From the NCBI RefSeq assembly GCF_001625305.1, contig NW_017804187.1, positions 2,089,030-2,153,029 of the forward strand: a stretch of DNA of 64,000 bases, given 5' to 3'. Under the pieces are notes generated by a model. The model was given only the letters and a program-made list of their open reading frames with translations, ran no database searches and had not been told where the DNA came from. Position numbers and translations under genes: made by a program. This document shows positions 24,001-34,800 of the stretch, piece after piece. Within the stretch, counting starts at the first letter, position 1. Every line of letters starts with the position of its first letter. This DNA comes from Branchiostoma belcheri (taxonomy: Eukaryota > Chordata > Leptocardii > Amphioxiformes > Branchiostomatidae).

Positions 24001-25805
24001 TTAGTTGAGTCAGAGAACAGTTTTATTCTTAGTTTCTCATAGAACGTATTTTACCAACTCAGATGAATTCTGTTCAATTTCTGCTTTTTTAGCCTGTTTG
24101 CCAAACCTATTTTAGCTTGATCCCAAGTCCTACATCCTCTCAATAGAGAATGTACATGTAGGACTCGGGAGCTGTAATAGGTTTGGTAACCAGGCTGCTT
24201 TGTACCAATTTCTCCAATAGATGTATTCACGTCTACACTCTAGTTTTCCTATGCACCAACAATTTGAGTGTCTAGGACTGCTGTACACATAGGCAAAAGC
24301 TAGCTTGAGGAACAATCCCACTGTACTTTGTACACCAGTCTGTAGGCTCACGAAGGAGGAGAAGGAGAGGAGGGACCGGTATGATTGGCTGCCGTTTCTG
24401 TATCTTTATCTGTACAGCCAATAGAACTGCCCTTCAGCATAACACACCAGCTTTGGAGGCACGTGGCGCGGCGGCAGCTGGCTACATTACATTGAATGAC
24501 CTGTTACACCCAATCTTAGTACATCTAACTGTAGGAGTTGTTTAAAGCTTTCTATTGATAATGCTGGAACCCAGTGATGATTTGGGACGGATTTGTACAC
24601 CACTGTAGGTTCACTAAGGAGGAGAAGGAGAAGAGGGACCCGTTTGATTGGCTCCCGTTCGGAGCCGGACCGAGGAACTGTATTGGGATGAGACTGGCCC
24701 TGATGGAGCTGAAGGTGGGACTCGCCAAGATCCTGATGAAGTACCGCATCGTCACTGGACCTGATACTGATGTAAGTTTTCATTCGTTTTCACGCAATTC
24801 AAGCATAAACATAACATAAACATAACTTAAAGAAATTAAACTGAGAGTAATAGTGGAGTACAAATAACTGATGGCCCTGATGGAGCTGAAGGTTGGACTG
24901 GCGAAGATCCTGATGAAGTATCGCATCGTCACCGGACCTGATACTGACGTACGTTCTTCAGTTCTTTCTTTTTTGCACCTGTGGCTAGTGCTTTGAATGG
25001 CCTGATATAGCTCTCTACTGCTCATTTTCTGGAGCCATCATTGCTGTCAGGGCATACTCTCTAGCCCTCTCTTTCTTTCTTTTTCTTTCTTTCTTTCTTT
25101 CTTTGTTCCCTCCATCCTTCTTTTGCTTCTTTGTCTCTTTCCTCTTCCTTTGTGGTTTTCAAGCAATTAAACAAAGTAACTGTACGTAAAGAAATTAAAC
25201 AGAAAGTACTAGAGGAGTAGAAATAACTGCATCGGGATGAGACTGGCCCTGATGGAGCTGAAGGTTGGACTGGCCAAGATCCTGATGAAGTACCGCATCG
25301 TCACCGGACCTGATACTGACGTACGTTTTCTTTTATTCATTTATTTCTGTACGTTCTTCAGCTTATGTTACACTGTAGTCTGTCAGGGCTTATTGGGCCT
25401 CCTCCCTGAGACTATTACTCAATCTCTCACTGTCAGGAACTTGGATTGAGCCTCCTTGGATGTTGAAAAGTTGACTGGTGGTGCAATCATGGAAGAAGTT
25501 ACTTCATACAATAACTCTCTCTCACTAACTCACTCACTCGCACACACACTCACACACAAACACACACTCACACACACTTATGTTATTCAGTCAGGTATAT
25601 CCCTCTGGTCATACATGTCAGTAATGTTACAGCTCCTAAATATGCATAAATTACCCAATACAGTCCTGAAAGTCTGAAATCTCCAATTTCATGTTAACTT
25701 TGATGTGTTTTCTCCCTGCAGATCCCGTTGGTGATCCAGAAGAAGAAGCAGTTCCCCACCCCGGAGAATGGGATTAAGCTGAGGGCAGAGCTGCTGCAGG
25801 ATTAG
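15035..25805 (+). CDS. cytochrome P450, CYP3-clan (CYP3A/thromboxane synthase-like)
   Basis: Fourteen exons join in phase to 516 residues: 15035-15105, 16019-16115, 16966-17024, 17742-17838, 18182-18304, 19742-19830, 20198-20346, 20834-20967, 21865-21961, 22409-22569, 23145-23233, 23750-23887, 24609-24771, 25722-25805. Visible marks are an N-terminal membrane anchor (residues about 8-25), a Pro-rich hinge (PKPLP), I-helix AGYETT (about 322-327), ETLR (379-382), PERF at the exon 12/13 join, and the haem loop FGAGPRNCIG with Cys459. The many small exons and these motifs fit the CYP3/CYP5 group. It would be an ER-bound haem mono-oxygenase acting on lipophilic compounds; the substrate cannot be read from sequence. 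Partial copies of exons 10 and 13 lie in the introns and are listed separately. Confidence 0.93.
16374..16476. mobile_element. hairpin MITE in CYP intron 2
   Basis: The arm GGCTAGCCGCTGCGACTATT, continuing through GCAGGGCTTCTCTTGCTTGC, is repeated inverted after a loop of about 20 bases. The whole can fold into one long hairpin with a few mismatches. It does not code. Confidence 0.7.
16617..16829. mobile_element. palindromic MITE family 1 in CYP intron 2
   Basis: Terminal arms read CCTCTTCCAGGCTTCAGG at the left and the inverted CCTGGTAGAGGCT at the right. Inside are GTAGAAATTGGCCAAATAGAGAG and its inverse. The centre carries a copy-specific stretch of about 60 bases. Confidence 0.8.
17510..17700 (+). 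repeat. tRNA-like SINE fragment in CYP intron 3
   Basis: GAGTTCAAACCCCGG resembles a pol III B box. It is preceded by CCAGGAGGTCAT and followed by a tRNA-unrelated tail. No complete A box was found, so assignment to a tRNA-derived SINE is tentative. Confidence 0.4.
17877..18085. repeat. 50-bp tandem repeat, 4 copies, in CYP intron 4
   Basis: The unit AGCCGGTATAACCGCCCTTC, then a CGTAACACACCAGCTTC block and a CTGTATCTGTAT block, recurs at an exact 50-base period from about 17880. Single relatives at 24403-24520 and 41672-41775 continue into GGCACGCGGCGCGGCGGCAG, so the array looks like an internal expansion of a dispersed repeat. Confidence 0.85.
18455..19407 (-). mobile_element. 5'-truncated non-LTR retrotransposon (LINE) in CYP intron 5
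   Basis: A minus-strand open frame at 18838-19407 (189 codons) reads like the C-terminal end of a CR1/Jockey-type reverse transcriptase ORF, with IYPYLSYCNFIW, a LQKHFVRI block and a final IVWNKLSQLL motif. Low-complexity A-rich sequence follows on that strand to about 18455, ending in TTTA-type repeats. The polymerase core (YxDD) is missing, as expected for an insertion truncated at its 5' end. Confidence 0.75.
21080..21194. mobile_element. near-perfect hairpin MITE in CYP intron 8
   Basis: GATCATACGGTGGCAAGGCA and the next 30 bases return inverted, ending TGCCTTGCCACCGTATGATC. The loop is about 20 bases. The near-perfect arms suggest a recent insertion. A decayed relative lies near 39230-39290. 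Confidence 0.85.
22660..22747 (+). pseudogene. partial copy of CYP exon 10 (3' part plus donor)
   Basis: The last 29 codons of exon 10, from MAFTLY to VMEDR, are repeated about 90 bases downstream together with a GTATGC donor. The copy stays open. Several changes are silent and a few replace residues (R to K, E to Q, C to Q). It has no clear acceptor and starts mid-exon. Confidence 0.85.
23903..23934. repeat. TG microsatellite in CYP intron 12
   Basis: A (TG)n run with one GA interruption begins 15 bases after the exon 12 donor. Confidence 0.9.
24349..24402 (+). pseudogene. partial copy of CYP exon 13 (5' part plus acceptor)
   Basis: CTGTAG and then codons for L-T-K-E-E-K-E-R-R-D-R-Y-D-W-L-P-F match the start of exon 13. 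The sequence then breaks off into the dispersed AGCC-GTATAAC repeat. Phe and Pro of the real exon are replaced. It is not needed for the reading frame. Confidence 0.85.
24403..24520 (+). repeat. dispersed repeat (GTAACACACCAGCTT family)
   Basis: This single copy reads CAGCATAACACACCAGCTTT and continues to GGCGCGGCGGCAGCTGGCTA and CTGTTACACCCAATC. It is related to the 50-bp array in CYP intron 4 and to 41672-41775. It interrupts the exon 13 copy before it. Confidence 0.7.
24869..24948 (+). pseudogene. partial copy of CYP exon 13 (3' part), copy 1
   Basis: It codes LMELKVGLAKILMKYRIVTG and PDTD like the end of exon 13, followed by a GTACGT donor. It begins mid-exon, without an acceptor. The upstream intron segment (AAAGAAATTAAAC...) is repeated before copy 2 as well. 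Confidence 0.85.
25229..25320 (+). pseudogene. partial copy of CYP exon 13 (3' part), copy 2
   Basis: It starts inside the haem-loop sequence (TGCATCGGGATGAG, i.e. C-I-G-M-R) and runs to the exon end with a GTACGT donor. It lies about 360 bases after copy 1, so copy and intron were duplicated together. Nearly all differences from exon 13 are silent. Confidence 0.85.
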
Positions 25806-25875
25806 TCTCAGTATCATTCCACACCAAAAGGCTTTAAGCCTGGTTACCAGTTTCCATGGGCTGGCTTAGGATAGT

Positions 25876-26008
25876 ATCCACCAGACTCCTTTGCAGGCTG
25901 AATAAATAGTAGAAATCGGCCTAAGAAGAATGTAGCTGACCAGGGGAGTTGGTAGAGGGTCAAGCTGGACCCTCTATTTATTCAGCCTGCCAAGTAGTCT
26001 GGTGGAGA
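25876..26008. mobile_element. palindromic element in CYP 3' region
   Basis: TCCACCAGACTCCTTTGCAG and GCTGAATAAATAG are mirrored by CTATTTATTCAGC and CAAGTAGTCTGGTGGA. The internal GTAGAAATCGGCC and CCAGGGGAGTTGG blocks relate it to MITE family 1. It lies about 70 bases after the P450 stop, inside the likely 3' UTR. Confidence 0.75.
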
Positions 26009-26677
26009 CAAGGCTTGGGACTAGTTAGTATGTGAGTGATATAGCTAGTGGTTACCACTCTCTATGGGGTGGCTTGGGTGTTACATGTCTTTTTTTCTGG
26101 AAGCCAATCTTTTCAATCAGCTTTTCTGATTATCTATTAAGAGATTCTAATTTGTAACACTGTGACAGTGATAAGCTATGCACAATTACTTTTGATCGGG
26201 ACCATTATTTTTAAATCTTAATTTTGCTAATACTATATATGTGCTTAAGTGCTGTGTATTATTGTGGACACAGCCTCGGAATTGCAGCTGACTTCACAAA
26301 TTAAGAATCTATAGCATATATAGCATTAAATGGAGCAGTTTTTGATATAATATGAATGAATATGTATGAACGAAGACCTTTATTGTGCATTTTTGCTCAA
26401 GTAGGCTAAGTACAGGTCAGATATTGACAATCACTCATAAAACATAATGATAATAAGATATATATATAACTTGATGTTTAGTACATACTCATTATATACA
26501 TATTAATGGTTTATGTTTCTCCTTATCTATCTTGGTGCTAAGTGCTTTTTTAAGTCAGAATCTGCAATGATATTGATCAAAGCTATTATCACATTTTAAG
26601 GTGGTGGTTTACATTAAGTTTTAACAGTGATCTAATATAGGCTTAGTCATAATAACCTATGTAGATGACTAAAAAGA

Positions 26678-26683
26678 AATAAA
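26678..26683 (+). terminator. candidate polyadenylation signal of CYP
   Basis: AATAAA is followed by an A-rich stretch about 870 bases after the stop. Another AATAAA-like string lies inside the palindrome near 25899, so the real end is uncertain. Confidence 0.35.
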
Positions 26684-26819
26684 GAAAAAGATGCATTCGG
26701 CTGTGCGTTTCTCATCTACTAATATATATTATGCAATGCAGTTTCTCTATACACCCTCAGTGCTAGTGTTTTGGTCTGTGATAGCGGAAAGGCCACAGTA
26801 TGGGTGAGGGGGTGAAGTC

Positions 26820-27098
26820 TAGCCTCTACCAGGCTTTGGGAGGCGGCTGGAAAGAGTAGAAATCGACCAAATAGAGAGAGATAACATGCCAGGGGAGTTT
26901 GTCTGCTAGAGAGTACAGTTTGCCTCTCCCGAACAATGAGGGGATTACTTTTATACCGTTTGATCGTAGCCACCCACGACAGGCTTTGGGAGCGGCAAAC
27001 TGTACTCTCCAGCAGACCAACTCCCCTGGCATGCTATCTATCTCTATTTGGCCGATTTGTACTCTTTCCAGCCGCCTCCCGAAGCCTGGTAGAGGCTA
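26820..27098. mobile_element. palindromic MITE family 1, full-length copy
   Basis: It runs from TAGCCTCTACCAGGCTTTGG to CCTGGTAGAGGCTA. Arms of about 100 bases include GGCGGCTGGAAAGAGTAGAA, ATAACATGCCAGGGGAGTT and TCTGCTAGAGAGTACAGTTT. The loop holds an unrelated stretch of about 60 bases. It sits between the CYP 3' end and the last SLC7 exon. Confidence 0.85.
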
Positions 27099-27130
27099 GG
27101 TGAAGTCTGCCATCTCGGCGGGTTTTTTTT

Positions 27131-28784
27131 CTACAGATACGTGGAGACACTGGCAGCGTCTTTTAGTTCTTCTGCTGGAGCCTTGGAGATTTCTTGTGTC
27201 TTTGGGGTAGAAGCTGGTGCTTCTTGGGGCACCACAAGTAGTATACTCTGTAACACCCGTGTAGCTGAATCTGTAAGAAAAAACAAACAAGAAACAATCA
27301 ACAAGTGGTTCTGATGATTAATTATAATTGTTAATTAAGGGCTAATGACCTATTGTTTTTTCCTCTTCTTCCATTCCAAGAAAATAAGGTCAATGACCTG
27401 GGCCAGATGTTTGTCACCATGGTAACTGGTTCAGAGGCAGACACCCTGTGGTGTTGGATTACATTATGTAGCAGGTGGCAAGACGGTTTGGTCACCACCT
27501 TAGTCTCCAGCTCAGTTTTGCTTCATAATGTAACCCAACACCACAGGGTGTCTGCTACAACACCAGTTACCATGGTGACAGACCTCTGGTCCAGGTCATT
27601 GACTTTATTTGTTTGGAACGAAAGGAGAAACAAAATGTTTTCCTTCTGTGAAGGTAAACATAATGAACAGAGCAGTAGTTTGTCTACTAAATCGATGTGA
27701 AGACTAAATTGGTGTGAAGGTGAACATTGTACTTTCTAGTTCTAGAATTGTTTGCCATAGGTTTATCGAGTTTGCAACATGTAACACCAAATCATCACCT
27801 GTGAATTGTCTCAACCAGTCCGGCTTGTTCTTCCACACCGCCAGGACGTACACCGGAACTCCCGTCAGCGTTAGCGCGAGACCTATCCCGACATCCACCG
27901 GGGCAGAGTACAGGGACATGGCCACCACCACTGCGCACACCAACGTGAAGATGATCGGCAGCACTAGTGGAACCTGGTGGGAAGAAAGTTTTGAACATCA
28001 AACTTCCTTTCCAGAAAAAGCAGGATCCTTCGTTACCTCTGTCTCCAAGAAGGGATTCTAACTCGGTTTTGGAGTTGGTTTTCGGGTCTTGTTATGATAT
28101 ATTGTTATCACTGTTACGACGTTATCAAAAGTTCAGTTCTTATTTACTTGCAACTATCCCTCAGACAAGAGTTTGCAGTGAGTGATAATGGCTGTTTAGC
28201 TCGGCTGAACACCATCCACAAAGAGGCAAACATGCGTGTCTTTAGTGCTGAACACCATCCACACACAGGCAAACACACCTGTCCTTGGTACTGAACACCA
28301 TCCACACACAGGCAAACACACCTGTCCTTGGTACTGAACACCATCCACACACAGGCAAACACACCTGTCCTTGGTGCTGAACACCATCCACACACAGGCA
28401 AACATGCCTGTCCCTGGTGCTGAACACCATCCACACACAGGCAAACATGCCTGTCCCTGGTGCTGAACACCATCCACACACAGGTAAACATGCCTGTCCT
28501 TGGTGCTGAACACCATCCACACACAGTCAAACACACCTGTCCTTGGTGCTGAACACCATCCACACACAGGCAAACATGCCTGTCCCTGGTGCTGAACACC
28601 ATCCACACACAGGTTAACATACCTGTCCTTGGTGCTGAACACCATCCACACACAGGTAAACATACCTGTCCTTGGTGCTGAACACCATCCACACACAGGT
28701 AAACACACCTGTCCTTGGTGCTGAACACCATCCACACACAGGCAAACACACACAGTTAAACATGCCTGTCCTTGGTGCTGAACA

Positions 28785-28826
<42 letters not shown>

Positions 28827-31800
28827 AAACATGCCTGTAGTTGGTGCTGAACACCATACACACACACACAGTTAAACATTGGTCCTTGGTGCTGAACATT
28901 ACTTGTACATTCCAATATTGATAGCTATAGATAACAATGAATCATATCATTACTAACTGTTCTATAAGTTAGTACTTACCTTGAAGGGGCGGTGCATATC
29001 TGGCCTTCTCCAGCGCAGGTACGGTACGGTGGCGGTGGCCAGCCCGATGAACAGCCAGCGGACAGCGCTGAGGAAGTTAATCAGCCGGTACACGTCATTG
29101 CTGGTCAGCATCAGGAGAGCGATGGGACACTGTGAGAAAACGAGAGACTTTAGATCTGGATGTGTTGCTTCAACTTTAGAGGAGCGTGGTATTCTCTCTT
29201 TCTCTCTCTGTCTGTCTGTCTGTCTCTCCCTCTCTCTCCCTCTAGATATCTCTCTCTCTCTCTCTAGATCTCTCTCTAGATCTCTCTAGATTCTTTCTCT
29301 AGGTCTCTCTCTAGATCTCTCTCTCTAGATCTCTCCCTAGATCTCTCCTAGATCTCTCTCCCTAGATCTCTCTCTCTCTAGATATCTCTCTCTAGATCTA
29401 TCTCTAGACCTTTCTCTCTCTAGATCTCTCTCTCTAGATCTCTCTCTAGATCTCTCTTTAGATTTCTCTCTAGATCTCTCTCTCTAGACCTCGCTATAGA
29501 TCTTTCCCTAGATCTCTCTAGATCTCTCTACATGTAGATCTCTCTAGATCTCTCTCTAGATCTCTCTAGATCTCTCTAGATCTCTCTAGATCTCTAGATC
29601 TCTCTCGCTCTCTAGATCTCTCTCTAGATCTCTCCTTAGATCTCTTTCTAGATCTCTCTCCTTGGAGACTAATTAAAAACCCTTAGCTCTAACTTACCAG
29701 CAGCGCAACAGCAGGCAGAGGCGTGAGCAGAGAGACATGTATCATGGCGAGCAGGTCGGGGAGGTACCCGTCACGGGCTCCTACAAACGTCACCCTGAAA
29801 ACAACAGGGCAATCAGAGATGGCAGACTTCGCACCCTTGCTGTTGGGCGCCCTCTGTCAGAACATACAGAAACTGCAGTTATACAGAGAGCCGTGTATCA
29901 TGCGAGCAGGTCGGGGAGGTAGCCGTCGCGGGCTCCCACAAACGTGACCCTGAAAACAACAAGGCAGTCACGCCCTCTGGCAGAACATACAGAAACTGCA
30001 GTTAGACAGAGAGACGTGTATCATGGCGAGCAGGTCGGGCAGGTATTAATAAACCGTCACGGGCTCCTACAAACGTCACCCTGAAAACAACAGGGCAATC
30101 AGAGATGGCAGACTTCGCACCCTTGCTGTTAGGCGCCCTCTGTCAGAACATACAGAAACTGCAGTCTGGAAACCTGTCACTCGCTACCCGAATCCGATAT
30201 TCGAATTTTCGAAACGTGTTCGCATCATTCTATCGAACATTTGGAAGTCCGTGTGTGATGTCGCTAGTTATCACACGGCCAGAACACCCGTATCGAACGC
30301 TATCGCATTCTCATGATATTTACTACATGTTGACTTGTTTTTAAGAGCAAACAGACAATAAACAAGTACATACCTCGATGCAGACAGGAAAATGCCGTTA
30401 GTCGAGCCGAAACAGGACACAGCGACTGCCACCGGCACCACCCATGCCATGACTCCGAGAACACGCTGGGCGAATGTCTGAATGGAAAAGAAAAAACATT
30501 TTTACTTCGTGTCCTTCTTGATGCCACTATTTTGCTCCGTGTTTGAAAGGTTCATGTAGGCTTAGGCACAAAAAGTACCGTCCTTTCGCCACCGATGCGA
30601 AGGTGATGAATAAAGTTCAAAGTACACACAGTTCCCTTTGGGAGGTACAGCACCATCATCATCATCAACATGGCCGCCGCAGACCAAGAAACGCACGCCA
30701 GCTCAGTTCGTCCTCGTTCCTACCAAGACGAGAGCTATCAGCACGGGTTTCTTGGAGCTGTGGGTGACTTACAGAAGGAAGGGGAACTACAGGATGTCGT
30801 CCTTGAAGTCGAGGGCCGGCGGTTTCCCTGCCATCGGCTTGTTCTGTCCGCGGCCATCCCCTACTTCCGAGTCATGTTTACAAGCGACATGGCGGAAAGT
30901 CGGCAGAACACGGTCGTTTTACAGGGTCTGGATGCAGACATGTTTGCGGAGATCCTGAGTTACATCTACTCGGGAACCCTCCACGTGTCCCTGGACAGAG
31001 TGCAGCACCTGTACCAGGCAGCCGACCTCCTGCAGCTGGACTATGTGAGAGACACCTGCAGCAGCTACATGGCCATGAACGTGGAGCGCTCCACCTGTGT
31101 GGACATGTACAAGTTTGCTGATGTCTTCAGCATGAATGTTGTTCTGAACTCATGTCTACAGTATATATGTCAGCATTTTGTGGAGGTTTCCTCCAGTGAG
31201 GAGTTCTGCAGCCTGAGTGTGGATCAGCTGACTGAGATCATCAGCCAGGATAAGCTGGATGTTAAAGAGGAGACAAGAGTGTGGGAGGCTGTGGTGAGAT
31301 GGGTGCAGCACAGCAGGGAGGACAGGTGGGCAGCAGTCTTATGTTTACAGGCTTCTTTGACTTGTCTGATTAGTCTGAAAATGTATGAATACATTCTATG
31401 ACTGAAGAAGCCTGACTTAATTGATGATATTCCAGCAGGCATTGGTTTTGTCCAGTTTTAATAGTACATGATTCATGACGTATGAAAAGCATCCCAGCAA
31501 TTTCTGCAGTGATACCTTGATACCGTCTTCGGGATGAGAGGTAATCCTGTGGTGATCCCGATCTCGACTTCACTCAGTGTTATACTTTAAAATTATGCTC
31601 TCCCAGTATTTGTCTAGGTTCGTCTTGAACTCATTTACTGACTCTGAGTCAATTATGGCCTGTGGTAGACTGTTCCAATCCCTAACGACCTGGACGCTAA
31701 ATGACTGTCGTCTAACTCTTCCCTTTGCCAAAGGGACCTCCAGTTTACAACTGTGCCCTCTTGTTGATCCTTCTGTTCGCTTCTTGAAGAAGGATTCGAG

Positions 31801-34800
31801 TTGGATTCGAGTGTGATATAGTGTAAAAATAGAAAACTCTTCCACCCTACAGACTCCAGCACCTACCCAGCATCCTCTCTCACATCCGCTTCAACCTGCT
31901 GACCTCTGACGACACGGCAGCCATCTTGGAACATCCCCTGGTCAGGGAGGATCCTGGGAGTTCTGAGGTCATCAGGAATGTGGTACACTCCAACCGGAAG
32001 CCAAGGCATGGGATGACAACGGAAATGGTTCTATTATGTGATGATGAGAAGTATGTAAAATACTATACTTGTTCTTCTTCTTTGACTCTGTTTTCATGTT
32101 TGAATTTCTCTTCAGCATTATCTTCCTAAACCCAAGAACCAACATTGTATGACCTGATGTTTGGATGCATCTTGCCTTTTACAGCAGTAAAAAGATGCTG
32201 TGGATGAACCCAGGAGAGGGGAAGTACATCAGGTGTGACTACGACCTAGCAGTATATCCATACAGGGGTGTGGTTACTTGTGATAATGAGATCTATGTGT
32301 TAGCTGCAGATTCACACATCCATCTGTGTAAATACAACCATGCTGAAGACAAATGGGAACAAAAGTCGACCGTGTCCGAAGGACCTAGAGAACTAAGAGT
32401 TGGAATTCCAAATGACTACCTTATGGAAATCGAAGGACATGATCTTTTTTACCTTATGGTGTATCCATTTGATCGAGTGGTGGTATTTAAGAAATACAAC
32501 CAACACACAAATGAGTGGCACAACTGTTCAACACCTCAACCTAGTGATTCGCAGTTTGCCTTCATCTTTGCATTGTCCTGCAATCAGCGCATCTACCTCT
32601 TCGAACGTACAGAAATGCATTGGTATGACCCAGTGGAAGACCGGTGGACTAGGAAAGCCCTTTCAGACTACGGCCCTGAAGTAGAACTTGACGCCGGTTC
32701 AGCAGTTGCCATGGGGACAGAGATTTTCTGGATGAATCCGGAGTACTGCGACAAGATGTTGGTGTACGACACAGAAGCAGACAGCTGGTCTGAGCATCCA
32801 AACCCAGGGCTTGAGGAGCACGATAGTCCAAACATTGTAGATGGGGCTTTCTTCGTACTCCAAAACACGCTGCATGCAATGCTCGATTATGCAAATGATG
32901 ACTACTTAGACATAGACATGCCAAGGCAACAGGTGTTCGTGTATGACAGGCATGAAGGTGTGTGGAGTGTGTCGTGTGGACTGCCTTTTGATCGGGAGTG
33001 TGTGTACAATGATATGAACGCCGTGGCTCGTATGTACCTACCATATCTGATGAACACCAGCCATGCAGACACACGGGATGCAGAAAACCCAGAGGGACCA
33101 AGTGAATAGTTTTGGTAGTGCACAACCCATCAAAGAAAGTGTGGGAACATGCTAGAATGCCATCATTGAGACTTTTATGACTTCTTTGAGTTGGTTTTAT
33201 AATTCATTTCCATGAATTAGAGAATAGGCACTGTGTTCAGGAGTGAAAAGTAGTCTCTCCAGATCTGTTACACTTATTCAGTGTGCTTTTGGTGCAAGAC
33301 TTTAAGGATCTCTCTATGTTGCACAGTTTCCAGTTCTTGTTGAATGCCCCACGTTGGATACATGTTTTTGCACACAAACTAGCAATGACTTTTACTGAAA
33401 AGTGATGTATGCTTCTCAAAGTGACCAGATATACAAATACGGCTTACCAGACCACACATTCTTTAAGATATGTTTCCAATTATTCCATGCATTGTATTAT
33501 TAGTACTAGTATCTATTCTTGCATTCACCATATGTATGGGCATTGAATATTGATAGATCATAGCACAGTTGATACTAAGTCAATCACCTTGAATTATACA
33601 TCACTATAAAGCTTACTTTGCAACCTCATACCACACTACCAAAATTAATGTACACTCATATTTACTCAAAGTTCTGTCACATCTTCTTGACAATGTACAT
33701 ACTTTTTATAACAATACTGGTGAATATCGATACTAGCTGTAAAGTTTTTTCATGTAAAAAAAGATCATTTGAACATTCATGCTAGCCTCAACCAGGCTTC
33801 GGGAGGCGTCTGGAAAGAGTAGAAATCGGTCAAATAGAGAGCTAACATGCCGGGGAGTTGGTCCAGTAGAGAGAACTCGGCATGTTATCTCTCGATTTGG
33901 CCGATTTCTACTCTTTCCAGCCACCTCCCGAAGCCAGGTAGAGGCTACATTCAAGCTAGAAATTCCGTCTTTCACACAACTGGTGACCCTATCTTAAAAG
34001 TTCACGTCACGGAAGCGGGGTAGTGCTCATTCTTTGCCAAATACAGTCGAAAATTTGGGTAAGTCCAATTCTTTGTGTTGCAAATTACAGTTTCAATTTG
34101 CTGCAAAATCTAAATTTTAATACAAATGAATGAATATCTTACCACCGCTACTGCGTCTGACTCCAGGACCTCCTGGGCGGTCATTGTGGTGAAGTAGGCG
34201 ATGTTCGTCAGCAGGTATATCACCATGACAACCGCCACTCCGATTAGGATAGCCAGGGGGAGGTTTCTAGAATTTGAAAGAAAATGAGATTGTTTCAAAC
34301 AATCCTGAACCTTGAGGTGTTTTGAAGTGGTGTCAAACAATCTTCAAACGTTTTTTCTGAAATGTGATCGAGAGGAATCGGGTTATATCGCTGCCGGAAA
34401 TGATCTTTAACGTTAAAAATAAAAGCTAGCTATTTTCTTGCTGTGTAACACCAACTTTCCTTCGACTTCAAAAATTCCTATTGGGAGGTTTGATACGAGG
34501 AAATAGTTGTAGATCTGTACACATAAACTATGTACCTTTTTGGATTCTGCACCTCTTCTGTCAGTGTATTCAAATAGAACCTGAAGAAAGACAGGAGGCA
34601 CGACATATGACAAGATGGTAACAGTTTCTTATAGCAGTTGCTTCTTAGAGTGAGGTTGAGATATCATATACAACTAGAAAGGTAACATTTGCAAAGCAAT
34701 TGCATATTGTTAACCTTCACATGTTCTAGCCCAACAAACTACTGCTCTGTTTATTCGTACTTAAATAAATACATTCATATATATGTGCTGACCAGCCCTC

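Noticed and set aside
24869..25320. Extra true exons of the P450
   Set aside because: They lack acceptors and would duplicate the end of the haem-binding region; the phase is complete using only 24609-24771.
28196..28900. CRISPR array
   Set aside because: Units are contiguous, with no unique spacers, and the DNA is animal nuclear sequence.
28144..28915. Two long repetitive Cys/Val/Trp-rich open frames (201 and 239 codons)
   Set aside because: They run through the 43-base minisatellite in different frames. 43 is not a multiple of three, so one frame cycles through all three readings; nothing marks a gene.
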